A stretch of DNA of 64,000 nt from Azorhizobium caulinodans ORS 571 (GCF_000010525.1 NC_009937.1:1-64000); one strand, 5' to 3'. Positions 1 through 9,733 are shown, counted from the stretch's first letter. Notes: a model not told the origin generated them from the letters alone. Numbers and translations are program-made.

Positions 1-81
1 CATCCAGAGCGGCGGGGTCTTCTGCGGGAAGCCGTCCAGCACGTTCAGAAACGGGGAGGGCTTGGCCCTAAGCTCGCTCAT
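1..81 (-). CDS. hemE: Uroporphyrinogen decarboxylase, N-terminal fragment
   Basis: Only the first 27 codons are in the window; the gene continues past base 1. The visible start reads MSELRAKPSPFLNVLDG and then FPQKTPPLWM, the usual HemE N-terminus just before the conserved RQAGRYLPEYR segment, which would lie outside. HemE decarboxylates uroporphyrinogen III to coproporphyrinogen III in cytosolic haem synthesis. It is divergent from the PPDK-regulator gene at 423. This hemE/DUF299 divergence is the known flank of the Caulobacter and Rickettsia replication origins. The call rests on a short stretch plus synteny. Confidence 0.8.
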   Translation of the reverse strand, partial: MSELRAKPSPFLNVLDGFPQKTPPLWM

Positions 82-135
82 GCCCACACACCCTCATCAA
101 ACAAGAATCTCTTAGAAAAGAGAGTCGTTAGTGTC

Positions 136-150
136 TTAACGGTTGATTAA
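136..150. promoter_or_regulatory. CtrA-type box 1 in the putative origin
   Basis: The sequence TTAA-cggttga-TTAA matches the full CtrA consensus TTAA-N7-TTAA with no mismatch. In Caulobacter, phosphorylated CtrA binds such sites in Cori to silence initiation, and it also acts at promoters. Here it could serve the origin or the hemE promoter; hemE starts 55 bases to the left. Confidence 0.7.
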
Positions 151-240
151 CTAGTCGCGCGGCGATCGACAACCGATCCACAAACGGACACGGCGGCGCA
201 CCCCGATTCACAGGGGCGGGAAAAGGCCAAAAACCGCCGG

Positions 241-255
241 TTAATGAAGCGTTAA
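241..255. promoter_or_regulatory. CtrA-type box 2 in the putative origin
   Basis: TTAA-tgaagcg-TTAA is a second exact CtrA consensus, 105 bases from the first. Two full-length matches in a 341-base gap of GC-rich DNA are unlikely by chance. Confidence 0.7.
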
Positions 256-422
256 CCATTTGGGCGCGGATGCGCGTCCCCATCTGCCCACAGCCCGGGA
301 TGAATCCGTGTCCACACGGGATGGATTGTGGATGCCCATGCCCATGATTCTTGTGCTGCGCTTGCATGGGGCCGGAGGGCATGCCTTCCTGCACACGCCG
401 TCCACAGACCGGTGGAGAAACC

Positions 423-1268
423 GTGAGCAGCCCCCATCAGAACTACTTCCACCTGCATCTGGTTTCGGATTCGACCGGCGAAACCCTGATCAACGTGGGA
501 CGCGCAGCCTGCGCCCAATATGTTAACGTTTCACCAATCGAGCACGTCTATCCGCTGGTGCGCTCCACCAAGCAGCTCGACCGCGTGCTGGCCGAGATCG
601 AGGCCAGCCCTGGCATCGTGCTCTACACGCTGGTGGACAAGGAGATCCGCGAGCGCCTCAAGGAGCGCTGCCGCGAACTGAGCGTGCCTTACATGTCGGT
701 GCTGGCGCCGGTGGTGCAGCTTTTCCAGTCCTATCTGGGCGGCGAGCCGCAGCCACGCGTGGGTGGCCAGCACGCGCTGGACGCCACCTATTTCAAGCGC
801 ATCGACGCGCTGAACTATACGGTGAGCCATGACGACGGCCACCTGACGGACGATCTGGAAGAGGCGGACGTGGTGCTGCTGGGTGTCTCGCGCACCTCGA
901 AGACCCCCACCTCCATCTATCTCGCCAACCGCGGCATCAAGACCGCGAACATCCCGCTCGTGCCCAACGTGCCGATCCCGCCGAACCTCTCGCGCCTGAA
1001 GAAGCCGCTCATCGTCGGGCTGATCGCTAGCCCCGAGCGGATCGTCGAGATCCGCCAGAACCGCCTGCTCGGTCTCAATGCGGATACGACCAACTCCTCT
1101 TATGTGGACCGCGATGCGGTGTCGGAGGAGATCGCCAATTCCCGCCGGCTCTTCGCCCGCAACGGCTGGCCGCTCATCGACGTGACGCGGCGCTCCATCG
1201 AGGAGACAGCCGCCGCCATCATCGGCCATCTCTCCGAGCGGCGCCGGCGGAGCATCGTCGAGACATGA
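423..1268 (+). CDS. Pyruvate, phosphate dikinase/PEP synthase regulatory protein (DUF299)
   Basis: This is a 281-residue cytosolic bifunctional kinase/pyrophosphorylase family that uses ADP to phosphorylate and inactivate PPDK (or PEP synthase) and reverses this with phosphate. The P-loop [11 protein letters not shown] is at about residues 154-164, and the N-terminus [14 protein letters not shown] is typical. I chose the GTG at 423 because GGAG lies about six bases upstream and the resulting length fits the family. An in-frame ATG at 351 would add 24 atypical residues within the origin region. This is the ortholog of the Rickettsia RP001 gene that flanks alphaproteobacterial origins. The stop overlaps the maf start (ATGA). 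Confidence 0.93.
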   Translation: MSSPHQNYFHLHLVSDSTGETLINVGRAACAQYVNVSPIEHVYPLVRSTKQLDRVLAEIEASPGIVLYTLVDKEIRERLKERCRELSVPYMSVLAPVVQLFQSYLGGEPQPRVGGQHALDATYFKRIDALNYTVSHDDGHLTDDLEEADVVLLGVSRTSKTPTSIYLANRGIKTANIPLVPNVPIPPNLSRLKKPLIVGLIASPERIVEIRQNRLLGLNADTTNSSYVDRDAVSEEIANSRRLFARNGWPLIDVTRRSIEETAAAIIGHLSERRRRSIVET

Positions 1269-1876
1269 GCCTGTGGCGCCTGCCTGAGCCGCTGCTGCTC
1301 GCCTCCCGCAGTTCCGCCCGCCTCGCGGTCCTGCGTGGCGCCGGCCTTCCCGTCGAGGCGCGGCCGGTTGCAATCGACGAACGGGCCATTGAGGCCGAAG
1401 CCCGTGGCACGGGCGCAGCGCCGGACGATGTGGCGCGGGTGCTGGCGCAGGCGAAGGCCCTCGCCGCCTCCGCTCTCGCGCCGGGTCGGGTGGTCCTGGG
1501 CGCCGACCAGACTTTGGCGCTCGGAGGCGACATCCTGCACAAGCCGCCGACGCTGGAGGCCGCCCGTGCTCAGGTCCGTCAGCTTGCCGGCCGCACCCAT
1601 GTCCTGCACGCGGCCGTGGCCATCGTCCGCGATGAGGAAGTGCTGTTCGAGACCGTCGAGACCGCGCAGCTGACCATGCGCGACTTGTCGGACGAAGCGA
1701 TAGAGAGCTATTTCGCCGCGGCGGGGCCGCAGGTGATCGAAAGCGTCGGCGCCTATCAGATCGAGGGCCCCGGCTTGCAGCTGTTCGAGCGCATCGACGG
1801 CGACCATTTCACCATTCTCGGCCTGCCCATCCTGCCGGTGCTGGCCTGTTTCCGTAGCGAGGGTTGGGTTCCGTGA
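1265..1876 (+). CDS. maf: Maf-family nucleoside triphosphate pyrophosphatase
   Basis: A 203-residue Maf/Ham1-fold house-cleaning enzyme that hydrolyses non-canonical or modified NTPs to NMP and pyrophosphate. The N-terminal substrate motif SRSSAR is at residues 14-19 and the catalytic aspartate is in GADQ (79-82). A glutamine after the aspartate is seen in the YceF (7-methyl-GTP) branch, whereas YhdE-type proteins usually carry GADT, so the YceF-like specificity is a tentative inference. The start ATG overlaps the upstream stop and the end overlaps aroE by four bases, so the three genes are probably translationally coupled. Confidence 0.93.
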   Translation: MSLWRLPEPLLLASRSSARLAVLRGAGLPVEARPVAIDERAIEAEARGTGAAPDDVARVLAQAKALAASALAPGRVVLGADQTLALGGDILHKPPTLEAARAQVRQLAGRTHVLHAAVAIVRDEEVLFETVETAQLTMRDLSDEAIESYFAAAGPQVIESVGAYQIEGPGLQLFERIDGDHFTILGLPILPVLACFRSEGWVP

Positions 1877-2718
1877 AGCGCGTCGCCATTTTCGGTCATC
1901 CGGTCATCCATTCGCGCTCGCCCCTCGTTCACGGCTACTGGCTGAAGCAGCACGGCATCGCAGGGGATTATGTGCGCCACGACGTGGCGCCGGACGAAGC
2001 CGAAGCCTTCTTCGCGCGCTTTGCCGAACAGGGCTATGCCGGCGGCAATGTCACCATCCCGCACAAGGAAGTGGCCTTCAACGCGCTGGCGGAGGCCGAT
2101 CCCGTGGCCCGCGCTTTGGGTGTCGCGAACACGCTGTGGCTGGAGGACGGCCGGCTCTTCGGCGCGAACACCGACGCGCCGGGCTTCCTCTCCAATCTCG
2201 ACGTGACCGCGCCGGGGTGGGACGCCAATCCTCGTGTCGCTCTGGTTCTGGGGGCGGGCGGTGCATCGCGGGCAGTGCTGTATGGCTTCCTTCAGCGGGG
2301 CTTCGACAAGGTGCTGCTTGCCAACCGCACGCTTGCCCGCGCCGAGGCGCTTGCCGCTCATTTCGGACCACGCGTGGTGCCCATCGGCTGGGACGGCGTT
2401 TCGGCGTCGCTGAAGGAGGCGCAGGTGGTGGCCAACACCACGTCCCTCGGCATGAAGGGCCAGCCGCCGCTGGATCTCGATCTTTCCGTGCTGGCCGATG
2501 ATGCAGTGGTGGCGGATGTGGTCTATGTGCCCTTGGAGACGCCGTTGCTGAAGGCGGCGAAGGCGCGGGGCCTGCGCACGGTGGATGGGCTCGGCATGCT
2601 GCTGCATCAGGCGGTTCCGGGGTTCGCCCGCTGGTTCGGCGTCACGCCGCAGGTGGATGCGGGCCTGCGCGATCTCATCGTCGCGGACCTTGCGGCCAAG
2701 GGACAGTTGGGGGCCTGA
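1873..2718 (+). CDS. aroE: Shikimate dehydrogenase (NADP+)
   Basis: 281 residues; reduces 3-dehydroshikimate to shikimate in the aromatic amino-acid pathway. Visible are the shikimate-binding HSRSPL near the N-terminus, the catalytic lysine in NVTIPHKE, the aspartate in NTDAPGF, and the Rossmann glycine motif GAGGASRA at about residue 130. I chose the GTG at 1873, which overlaps the maf stop as GTGA and gives the family N-terminus [13 protein letters not shown] at 1864 is also in frame. It sits in the conserved origin-proximal order maf-aroE-coaE-dnaQ. Confidence 0.96.
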   Translation: MKRVAIFGHPVIHSRSPLVHGYWLKQHGIAGDYVRHDVAPDEAEAFFARFAEQGYAGGNVTIPHKEVAFNALAEADPVARALGVANTLWLEDGRLFGANTDAPGFLSNLDVTAPGWDANPRVALVLGAGGASRAVLYGFLQRGFDKVLLANRTLARAEALAAHFGPRVVPIGWDGVSASLKEAQVVANTTSLGMKGQPPLDLDLSVLADDAVVADVVYVPLETPLLKAAKARGLRTVDGLGMLLHQAVPGFARWFGVTPQVDAGLRDLIVADLAAKGQLGA

Positions 2719-2722
2719 GCGC

Positions 2723-3337
2723 ATGTGGATCATCGGCCTCACCGGCTCAATCGGCATGGGCAAGTCGGCCACCGCCGGCCTGTTCCGCGCCGCCGGCGTG
2801 CCGGTGCATGATGCCGATGCCAGCGTCCATGCCATGTATCGCGCCGAGGCCGTGGCTCCGGTGGAGGCGGCCTTTCCCGGCGTGACCCGCGACGGCGCCA
2901 TCGATCGCAGGCTCTTGTCCGAGCGGGTGCTGAACGATGCCGAGGCCATGAAGCGGCTGGAGGCCATCGTCCATCCGCTGGTGCGGGCCCGCGAGCGCGC
3001 CTTTCTGGAAAAGGCCGAGGCGGCCGGCGCCCATTGGGTGGTGCTGGACATCCCCCTGCTATTCGAGACGAACCGGGCCGACGCCATGGATGTCGTCGTC
3101 GTGGTCACTGCGCCGAAAGAGGTGCAGGAACAGCGGGTGCTGGCGCGGGATGGCATGACGCGCGAGCGGTTCGAGGCCATCCTGAAGCGGCAGATGCCTG
3201 ATTCGGAAAAGCGCCGCCGCGCCCACGTCATCATCGACACCGGCCGGGGCTTTCCGGCCGCGAAGCATCAGGTGGAAGGCCTCCTGCGCACCCTGGCGGG
3301 ACAGGGGCACACACGCCGAGACAGGAAGACGGACTAG
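2723..3337 (+). CDS. coaE: Dephospho-CoA kinase
   Basis: 204 residues; phosphorylates the 3'-hydroxyl of dephospho-CoA, the last step of CoA synthesis. The P-loop GSIGMGKS is at residues 8-15. [10 protein letters not shown] and DIPLLFET are the usual acceptor-binding and lid segments. The ATG follows aroE by four bases; a longer in-frame extension upstream would overlap aroE and is not needed. dnaQ follows three bases after the stop. Confidence 0.96.
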   Translation: MWIIGLTGSIGMGKSATAGLFRAAGVPVHDADASVHAMYRAEAVAPVEAAFPGVTRDGAIDRRLLSERVLNDAEAMKRLEAIVHPLVRARERAFLEKAEAAGAHWVVLDIPLLFETNRADAMDVVVVVTAPKEVQEQRVLARDGMTRERFEAILKRQMPDSEKRRRAHVIIDTGRGFPAAKHQVEGLLRTLAGQGHTRRDRKTD

Positions 3338-3340
3338 ACC

Positions 3341-4063
3341 ATGCGCGAGATCGTGCTCGACACGGAAACCACCGGCCTTGAAGCCAACAAGGGCGACCGG
3401 GTGGTGGAAATCGGCTGCGTGGAGATGGTCAACCGCATCCTCACCGGCAACACCTTCCACGTCTACATCAATCCCGAGCGGGATATGCCGGCGGAAGCCT
3501 TTGCGGTCCATGGCCTTTCGAGTGAGTTCCTCTCGGACAAGCCGAAGTTCGCGGAGGTCGCCGACGCCTTCCTGGAATTCATCGCCGGGGACACGCTGGT
3601 CATCCACAATGCGGCCTTCGACATCGGCTTCCTGAATGCCGAACTGGCGCGTCTGAGCCGCGAGCCCATCGCCCGTGACCGGGTGGTGGACACGGTGGCG
3701 CTCGCCCGCCGCAAGCATCCGGGTGCTTCCGCCAAGCTCGACGATCTGATGAAGCGCTATGGCATCGACGCCTCGCGCCGTGTGAAGCACGGGGCGCTGC
3801 TCGATTCCGAACTGCTGGCCGAGGTCTATAGCGAACTCTTGGGCGGCCGGCAGGCCATGCTCGTCGGGCTTGCGGATGAGACCTCCGAGGCGCCGCGCCT
3901 CGTGGTGGAGGTGGCGGTGGCCGCTCGGGCGCGGCCGGTGCCCCTGCCCTCCCGCCTCAGCGCGGAAGAGATCGCCGCACATCGCGAATTCATCGGCGGC
4001 ATGGGCGAGAAAGGCATCTGGAACCAGTATCTGGTGGACGAGATCCGCGAGACGGGCACCTGA
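3341..4063 (+). CDS. dnaQ: DNA polymerase III epsilon subunit, 3'-5' proofreading exonuclease
   Basis: 240 residues. DEDDh exonuclease motifs are clear: ExoI DTETTGL (D7, E9), ExoII HNAAFDIGFLNAEL, and ExoIII with HGALLDSELL carrying the catalytic histidine and aspartate. The C-terminal part after about residue 180 should tether the alpha polymerase. The length is normal for the chromosomal epsilon subunit. It is the last gene of the tight maf-aroE-coaE-dnaQ run; an 89-base gap follows before the Fur-family gene. Confidence 0.96.
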   Translation: MREIVLDTETTGLEANKGDRVVEIGCVEMVNRILTGNTFHVYINPERDMPAEAFAVHGLSSEFLSDKPKFAEVADAFLEFIAGDTLVIHNAAFDIGFLNAELARLSREPIARDRVVDTVALARRKHPGASAKLDDLMKRYGIDASRRVKHGALLDSELLAEVYSELLGGRQAMLVGLADETSEAPRLVVEVAVAARARPVPLPSRLSAEEIAAHREFIGGMGEKGIWNQYLVDEIRETGT

Positions 4064-4152
4064 TCGCCTCACGTCGGTGCCGCTCTTGCGATTGGCGCGC
4101 GGGCGCGTGATAAGCTCGCCCGCCGCACCGACCAGAAGAAGGGTGAGCACCT

Positions 4153-4581
4153 TTGAGCGAGAAGATCAGCGCCATAGAAGAGGCCTGCCTCGCCAAGGGG
4201 ATGCGGATGACGGATCAGCGCCGCGTCATCGCCCGCGTACTCAGCCAGTCCGCCGACCATCCGGATGTGGAGGAGCTTTACGGCCGGGCGAGCGCCATCG
4301 ATGCCAACATTTCCATCTCCACCGTCTATCGCACGGTGAAGATGTTTGAGGACGCCGGCATCATTGCCCGCCATGAATTCGGTGATGGCCGCTCGCGCTA
4401 CGAGCCGGTGCCGGACGAGCACCACGACCATCTCATCGACCTGCGTTCCGGCCGTGTGCTGGAATTCCGCTCCGAGGAGATCGAGCGCCTCCAGGAAGAG
4501 ATCGCCCGCCGGCTCGGCTATCGCATCGTCGGGCACCGGCTCGAACTCTATGTGGTGCCCCTCGATGAGGAGCCTTCGTGA
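4153..4581 (+). CDS. fur: Fur-family metalloregulator (Fur/Mur type)
   Basis: 142 residues with an N-terminal winged helix (about 10-85, including STVYRTVKMFEDAGI) and a C-terminal metal-binding dimerisation domain with HHDHLIDLRSGRVLEF. The CxxC pair that follows HHDH in E. coli Fur is replaced by DLRS. This is usual for alphaproteobacterial Fur/Mur proteins, several of which sense manganese rather than iron. The start is a TTG with GAAGGG upstream. The last bases overlap the acyltransferase start (GTGA). Position just before the acyltransferase and miaB matches fur/mur in rhizobia. Whether it answers to Fe or Mn cannot be read from sequence. Confidence 0.9.
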   Translation: MSEKISAIEEACLAKGMRMTDQRRVIARVLSQSADHPDVEELYGRASAIDANISISTVYRTVKMFEDAGIIARHEFGDGRSRYEPVPDEHHDHLIDLRSGRVLEFRSEEIERLQEEIARRLGYRIVGHRLELYVVPLDEEPS

Positions 4582-5462
4582 GTCTCACGGCGCGGAACGG
4601 ACCTGAGTTGGCTTCCGAGGAGGACCCTCTCGCGGACTTCGGGCCCGAGCGCCCCGCCCTGACGCGGTGGCTCGACCGTCTCCGCATCGCCTGCGTTCTT
4701 GCGGGCGTGGGCGTCGTGACACTGGTCGGCATTCCGCTGCAATGGCTCTCGCTCCGGCTCAACCTGCCGAGCCGGCGGCTGATCCCCCTCCTGTTTCACC
4801 GCATCGTCTTGCGGCTCATCGGCGTGCGGGTGAAGCGGATCGGCGCGCCGGCGGCGCAGCGGCCCATGCTCATCTTGTCCAACCACACTTCCTGGCTGGA
4901 CATCTGCGTGGTGGGCTCGCTCACCCCGCTGTTCTTCGTCGCCAAGAGCGAGGTCGGCACCTGGCCGCTGATCGGCCTGTTCGCCCGCTTCCAGCGCACC
5001 GTGTTCGTGGACCGCAGCCGTCGGACGGCGACGGGGGCGGTCAATCAGGAGATCGCCGCCCGGCTGGCGGAAGGCGATCCGGTGGTGCTGTTTGCGGAGG
5101 GCACGTCCACGGACGGCAACCGCGTGCAGCCCTTCCGCTCGGCGCTCGTGGGGGCGGTGCGCGAGGCGTTCGCCGCCTCGGGCGCTGTGGTCGTCCAGCC
5201 CATGGCCGTGAGCTATGTGGGGCTTCAGGGTCTGCCCATGGGGCGGCGTCACCGGCCTATTGCCTCCTGGTACGGCGACATGGACCTGGCACCCCATCTG
5301 CTCGAAGTGCTGCGCCATGGCGCCATGGATGTGGAGGTGCGGTTCGGCGCCCCGATCACGCTTGCGGATGACCATGACCGCAAGGCCGTGACCCGCGCCG
5401 CCGAGACGGAGGTCCGGCGCCTGCATCTGGAGGCCCTCACGGGGCGCAGCACCGGGACTTGA
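4578..5462 (+). CDS. 1-acyl-sn-glycerol-3-phosphate acyltransferase (PlsC-like)
   Basis: 294-residue membrane-associated LPLAT-family protein. It has one hydrophobic segment (about 36-58), then the catalytic NHTSWLD (H-X4-D), VDRSRR, and the glycerophosphate-binding EGTSTDG. It most likely transfers an acyl group to lysophosphatidic acid or a related lysolipid; some members acylate ornithine lipids (OlsA), so the exact acceptor is open. The GTG start overlaps the fur stop by four bases, indicating coupling. The next gene, miaB, starts 121 bases later. Confidence 0.85.
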   Translation: MSLTARNGPELASEEDPLADFGPERPALTRWLDRLRIACVLAGVGVVTLVGIPLQWLSLRLNLPSRRLIPLLFHRIVLRLIGVRVKRIGAPAAQRPMLILSNHTSWLDICVVGSLTPLFFVAKSEVGTWPLIGLFARFQRTVFVDRSRRTATGAVNQEIAARLAEGDPVVLFAEGTSTDGNRVQPFRSALVGAVREAFAASGAVVVQPMAVSYVGLQGLPMGRRHRPIASWYGDMDLAPHLLEVLRHGAMDVEVRFGAPITLADDHDRKAVTRAAETEVRRLHLEALTGRSTGT

Positions 5463-5583
5463 GTTTTCAAACCCCGCGAATGCCGGTAAGAGTAAACGCA
5501 ACGCAAATTTTGGGGATGGGCCGCGACGGCGTCACGGGAGCGTCGCGCCCCCGCGCGATGCTGGAGACGACAGAACAGGCACG

Positions 5584-6978
5584 ATGCAAGAACCCCGCAA
5601 GCTCTACGTGAAGTCCTTCGGCTGCCAGATGAACGTCTACGACTCGCAGCGTATGGCGGACGCCCTGGCGAAGGAGGGCTATGTGGAGACGCAGGACCCG
5701 GCGGATGCCGACCTCGTCATCCTGAACACCTGCCATATCCGCGAGAAGGCCGCCGAGAAGGTCTATTCCGAACTCGGGCGCCTGCGCAAAGCCAAGCAGG
5801 ACGCGGGTTCCGACACCACCATCGCCGTGGCCGGCTGCGTTGCCCAGGCCGAGGGCGCCGAGATCATGAAACGCGCCCCCGTGGTGGACCTCGTGGTGGG
5901 GCCGCAGAGCTATCATCGCCTTCCCGAGATGCTAGCGCGGGTCCGCGACGGCAAGCGTGTCGTGGACACCGAATTTCCCGCCGAGGACAAGTTCGACCAC
6001 CTGCCCGCTCCGAGCGCGGCGGCCACAAAGAAGCGCGGCCCGACCGCCTTCGTGACCGTGCAGGAAGGCTGCGACAAGTTCTGCACCTTCTGCGTCGTGC
6101 CCTACACGCGGGGGGCCGAAGTCTCCCGCTCGGTCTCCAAGATCGTGGGCGAAGCCCGCGCGTTGGTGGATCAGGGCGTGCGCGAGATCACGCTCATCGG
6201 CCAGAACGTCAACGCCTTCCATGGCGAGGGGCCGGACGGAAGGACATGGGGCCTTGGCCGGCTGCTGGAAGAGCTGGCCGGCATCAACGGGCTGGCGCGT
6301 CTGCGCTACACCACCTCCCACCCGCGTGACATGGATGACGGCCTGATCGCCGCCCATCGCGACCTGCCCCAGCTCATGCCCTATCTGCACCTGCCGGTGC
6401 AGTCCGGCTCCGACCGCATCCTCGCGGCCATGAACCGCAAGCACGGGCGCGAGATCTATTTCGAGATCATCGACAAGCTGCGCGCCGCCCGGCCGGACAT
6501 CGCGCTGTCGTCGGACTTCATCGTCGGCTTCCCCGGCGAGACCGAGGCCGATTTCGAGGACACGCTGGATCTCGCCCGCCGGGTGGGCTTCGCCAGCGCC
6601 TATTCCTTCAAATACTCCATCCGTCCGGGCACCCCGGCGGCGGAGCATGACCACCAGCTTTCCGAAGAGGTGAAGAGCGAGCGTCTCGCCCGCCTGCACC
6701 AGGTTCTGGAAGCCTCCAAGACCGCGTTCGACCGCGCCTGCATGGGGCGCCGGTTCGACATCCTGCTCGAGAAGCCCGGCCGTCTGCCGGGCCAGCTCAT
6801 CGGCCGCTCGCCGTATCTCCAGAGCGTCGTGGTGACCGCACCCGGCGCCGGCATCGGCGACTTCGTGACCGTCGATATCACCGACGTGGGACCGAACTCT
6901 CTGGCGGGACAGGTTGTTGACGCTGTCGAGGATCGAGGCCGAACGAGCGACCGCCCGCTCGTGGCCATGGAGGCTTGA
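5584..6978 (+). CDS. miaB: tRNA-2-methylthio-N6-dimethylallyladenosine synthase
   Basis: 464-residue radical-SAM methylthiotransferase acting on i6A37 of tRNAs. The N-terminal UPF0004 domain supplies cysteines for one [4Fe-4S] cluster (SFGCQMN, LNTCHIR, VAGCVAQ). The central radical-SAM motif is CDKFCTFC, and the C-terminal TRAM domain is about 385-450. Length and order are standard. The stop precedes phoH by only two bases. Confidence 0.97.
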   Translation: MQEPRKLYVKSFGCQMNVYDSQRMADALAKEGYVETQDPADADLVILNTCHIREKAAEKVYSELGRLRKAKQDAGSDTTIAVAGCVAQAEGAEIMKRAPVVDLVVGPQSYHRLPEMLARVRDGKRVVDTEFPAEDKFDHLPAPSAAATKKRGPTAFVTVQEGCDKFCTFCVVPYTRGAEVSRSVSKIVGEARALVDQGVREITLIGQNVNAFHGEGPDGRTWGLGRLLEELAGINGLARLRYTTSHPRDMDDGLIAAHRDLPQLMPYLHLPVQSGSDRILAAMNRKHGREIYFEIIDKLRAARPDIALSSDFIVGFPGETEADFEDTLDLARRVGFASAYSFKYSIRPGTPAAEHDHQLSEEVKSERLARLHQVLEASKTAFDRACMGRRFDILLEKPGRLPGQLIGRSPYLQSVVVTAPGAGIGDFVTVDITDVGPNSLAGQVVDAVEDRGRTSDRPLVAMEA

Positions 6979-6980
6979 GC

Positions 6981-8174
6981 GTGGCAAGAACGAGCGACCG
7001 CGAGCGTTCCGTTGCAGTTCCGTCCAATGGCCCGGCCCGGGCCGCCGTGAGCGACCCCTGGGCGCTCCAGGGGGAGACCGGCACCACCCAGGTGGTGCTG
7101 GCGTTTGACGACAATCGCCTCGCCTCGCAGCTCTTCGGCCATTATGGCCGCAACCTCGCGCTCATCGAACGCAAGCTCTCGGTCAAGGCGGAGTCCCGCG
7201 GCAACCACGTGACGCTGGATGGCGGGCGTGACGGCTGCGAGCAGGCCCGCCGGGTGCTGGAGCATCTCTACGAGCAGTTGAAGCGCGGCCGCGACATCGG
7301 CCAGGGCGATGTGGAGGGGGCCATCCGCGAGGCGGTCTCCCAGGGCTCGCTGTTCGACTTCGACCCCAGCGAGACGCGCCAGTCCTTCGACGAGATTCAG
7401 TTGCGCCGCCGCCCGGTGCGGGCGCGCACCGCTGCGCAGGATGCCTATATCCGCGCGCTGAAGCGCCACACGCTCGTCTTCGGCACCGGTCCGGCCGGCA
7501 CCGGCAAGACGTGGCTGGCGGTGGCCTACTGCGTCCATCTGCTGGAGCGGCGGATGGTGGACCGCATCATCCTCACCCGCCCGGCGGTGGAAGCGGGCGA
7601 ACGCCTCGGCTTCCTGCCCGGCGACATGAAGGAGAAGGTGGACCCCTATCTACGGCCCATCTACGACGCGCTCTACGACCTGATGGACCGTGCGTTCGTG
7701 GAACGGGCCCTGCAATCGGGCGAGATCGAGATCGCGCCGCTGGCTTTCATGCGCGGACGCACCCTCGCCAACGCGGCCGTCATCCTCGACGAGGCGCAGA
7801 ATGCGACGTCGATGCAGATGAAGATGTTTCTCACCCGCCTGGGCGAGAATTCTCATATGATCGTGACCGGCGATCCCAGCCAGACGGACCTTCCCAACGG
7901 GATGACGTCGGGGCTCGCGGAGGCCGTGCGGCTTCTGGAAGGGGTCGAAGGCGTCGGCATTTCGCATTTCAAGGCGCAGGACGTGGTGCGCCACGAACTG
8001 GTGCAGCGTATCGTTGCCGCTTATGAGGAACACGATGCCACGCTGATCCGCCGGGCGCTGGTCCGTAAAGCGCCGGTTAAGGTGGAAGCGGTCAATGACG
8101 TGATCGAAGGGTCGGCCGAGGAAAAGGCCGAGCCCGAGCTTTCCGCGCCGGACGAGGGGCGCACGCATGGGTGA
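6981..8174 (+). CDS. phoH: PhoH-family P-loop ATPase (PhoH/YbeZ)
   Basis: 397 residues with an N-terminal KH-like RNA-binding part, then the PhoH ATPase with Walker A GPAGTGKT and a Walker B ILDEAQN. YbeZ-type proteins work with YbeY in ribosome and RNA quality control, and ybeY follows directly. I chose the GTG at 6981 because GGAGG at 6969-6973 gives a seven-base spacing. A TTG at 6975 overlapping the miaB stop is possible but too close to that site. The end overlaps ybeY by eight bases. The family is named for phosphate regulation in E. coli, but no Pho box is evident here. Confidence 0.93.
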   Translation: MARTSDRERSVAVPSNGPARAAVSDPWALQGETGTTQVVLAFDDNRLASQLFGHYGRNLALIERKLSVKAESRGNHVTLDGGRDGCEQARRVLEHLYEQLKRGRDIGQGDVEGAIREAVSQGSLFDFDPSETRQSFDEIQLRRRPVRARTAAQDAYIRALKRHTLVFGTGPAGTGKTWLAVAYCVHLLERRMVDRIILTRPAVEAGERLGFLPGDMKEKVDPYLRPIYDALYDLMDRAFVERALQSGEIEIAPLAFMRGRTLANAAVILDEAQNATSMQMKMFLTRLGENSHMIVTGDPSQTDLPNGMTSGLAEAVRLLEGVEGVGISHFKAQDVVRHELVQRIVAAYEEHDATLIRRALVRKAPVKVEAVNDVIEGSAEEKAEPELSAPDEGRTHG

Positions 8175-8712
8175 TGCCGCACGACAACGATCCACCGAGG
8201 CATCCGCTGCCGAGGCAGAGGATGCCGTCGCCGTGGAAATCGACGTGCTGGTGGAGGATGACGGCTGGTCCGCCCTCCCCGACGCTGCCGAGATCGCCAT
8301 CGCTGCCGCCCGCGCGGCGCTGGCGAGCCTGGGCGACGAGGTGCCCGAGGGCGCCGAGATGAGCATCACCCTCACCGACGACGCCCGCATCCGCGTCCTG
8401 AACCGGGAGTGGCGCGACAAGGACAAGCCGACGAACGTGCTGTCCTTCCCTGCCGCCGAACTCCCCGAAGGCGTGGTGCCCCAGCCGCTGGGCGACGTGA
8501 TCGTCGCCCGCGAGACGGTGTTCTCCGAGGCTTTGGCCGAGGACAAGACGCCGGCCCATCACCTCGCCCATCTCGTCGTCCACGGCACCCTTCACCTCAT
8601 GGGCTTCGACCATGAGGATGACGACGAGGCCGAAGAGATGGAAGCCGCCGAGCGCCAGATCCTGGCCGGCCTCGGCATCGATGACCCTTATGCCTTGCCC
8701 GCAGAGGGCTGA
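8167..8712 (+). CDS. ybeY: Endoribonuclease YbeY (rRNA maturation factor)
   Basis: 181 residues. The zinc-binding signature HGTLHLMGFDH is at residues 139-149. YbeY processes 16S rRNA 3' ends and takes part in 70S quality control; in Sinorhizobium it also influences sRNA regulation. The N-terminus (about the first 20 residues, rich in Ala/Glu) is longer than the E. coli protein. It overlaps phoH and is followed 21 bases later by the CBS-domain protein. Confidence 0.94.
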   Translation: MGDAARQRSTEASAAEAEDAVAVEIDVLVEDDGWSALPDAAEIAIAAARAALASLGDEVPEGAEMSITLTDDARIRVLNREWRDKDKPTNVLSFPAAELPEGVVPQPLGDVIVARETVFSEALAEDKTPAHHLAHLVVHGTLHLMGFDHEDDDEAEEMEAAERQILAGLGIDDPYALPAEG

Positions 8713-8733
8713 CACGAACCCCATAGGGAGACC

Positions 8734-9720
8734 ATGTCCTCCACCGACCAGTCGAGCGAACAGAACGGTTCGGAACCGCAGAGTTTTCTCGATCGATTGC
8801 GTTCCCTCCTCGGGACGTTCCGGGCCCACGGCTCGCTCCGCACCGACCTTGTCGAAGTGCTGGATGCGTCTGGAACATCCGAGGAGGTGAGCGAATTCTC
8901 GCCCTCCGAGCGGCAGATGCTGCGCAATATCCTGCACCTGAAAGAGGTGGGGATCGGCGACATCATGGTGCCCCGCGCGGAGATCGTGGCGGTCCAGAAG
9001 GACATCACGCTCGGCGCCCTGCTGATCGAATTCGCCAAGGCGTCCCATTCGCGGCTCGTCGTCTACGACGATACGCTCGATGATCCCGTCGGCATGGTGC
9101 ACATCCGCGACCTGCTCGCCTTCATGACCGGCCTGCATCCGGGCGAGAATGGCGAGATCGAGGTGGCGGAAGGCCATGTTCCCGACCTGTCGGCGGTGAA
9201 TCTCGGCCAGTCGCTGGCGGACACGGACCTCATCCGCCGCCTTCTCTACGTACCGCCCTCCATGCCGGCAGTGGATCTGCTCGTCTCCATGCAGGCGGCG
9301 CGCATCCATCTCGCGCTCGTCATTGACGAATATGGCGGAACCGACGGCCTCGTCTCCATGGAGGACGTGGTGGAGGAGATCGTCGGCGAGATCGAGGATG
9401 AGCATGACGACGAAACGGCGCTCATCCAGCTTCAGCCTGACGGCAGCTACCTCGCCGACGCACGCACCGCACTGGAAGACGTGGCCGAGGTGGTGGGCTC
9501 CGACTTCGTTCCGGGCGAAGCCGCGGACGAGGTGGATACCCTCGGCGGCCTCGTGGTGACGCTGGCCGCCCGCGTGCCCAATACGGGCGAGATCATCCAG
9601 CTTCCCGGCGATTACCGGGTGGAGGTGGTCGAAGCGGACCCGCGCCGGGTGAAGGCATTGCGCATCATTCCTCCGCCGGCCGAGGCGATGGCGCCCGAGG
9701 CCGTCGGTTCCGAGCTCTGA
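8734..9720 (+). CDS. CBS-domain protein of the CorC/HlyC (TlyC) family
   Basis: 328 residues: an acidic N-terminus, a tandem CBS pair (about 75-200, with [10 protein letters not shown] and [12 protein letters not shown]) and a C-terminal CorC_HlyC transporter-associated domain (about 225-310). No membrane domain is present, so this is the soluble type, not the CNNM/YfjD type. E. coli CorC is tied to magnesium and cobalt efflux, while 'hemolysin' is a legacy name. The ybeY-corC-lnt order is conserved in proteobacteria and suggests an envelope role. Confidence 0.9.
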   Translation: MSSTDQSSEQNGSEPQSFLDRLRSLLGTFRAHGSLRTDLVEVLDASGTSEEVSEFSPSERQMLRNILHLKEVGIGDIMVPRAEIVAVQKDITLGALLIEFAKASHSRLVVYDDTLDDPVGMVHIRDLLAFMTGLHPGENGEIEVAEGHVPDLSAVNLGQSLADTDLIRRLLYVPPSMPAVDLLVSMQAARIHLALVIDEYGGTDGLVSMEDVVEEIVGEIEDEHDDETALIQLQPDGSYLADARTALEDVAEVVGSDFVPGEAADEVDTLGGLVVTLAARVPNTGEIIQLPGDYRVEVVEADPRRVKALRIIPPPAEAMAPEAVGSEL

Positions 9721-9733
9721 CGGTTCCGCGTTC

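Larger units (their letters stand above)
82..422. other. Probable chromosomal replication origin (oriC) region
   Basis: This 341-base gap lies between hemE and the DUF299 gene, the arrangement at Caulobacter Cori and the Rickettsia origin. It holds two perfect TTAA-N7-TTAA CtrA-type boxes (136-150, 241-255), five GANTC sites (105, 122, 205, 302, 346), and several degenerate DnaA-like boxes. The DnaA-like boxes share TCCACA at 177-182, 311-316 and 401-406 and, on the minus strand, at 327-332, plus TTCACA at 207-212. An AT-richer stretch runs about 91-155 and includes a small hairpin (108-113 with 118-123). No perfect TTATCCACA box is seen. Origin function is inferred from synteny and motif clustering. 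Confidence 0.7.
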
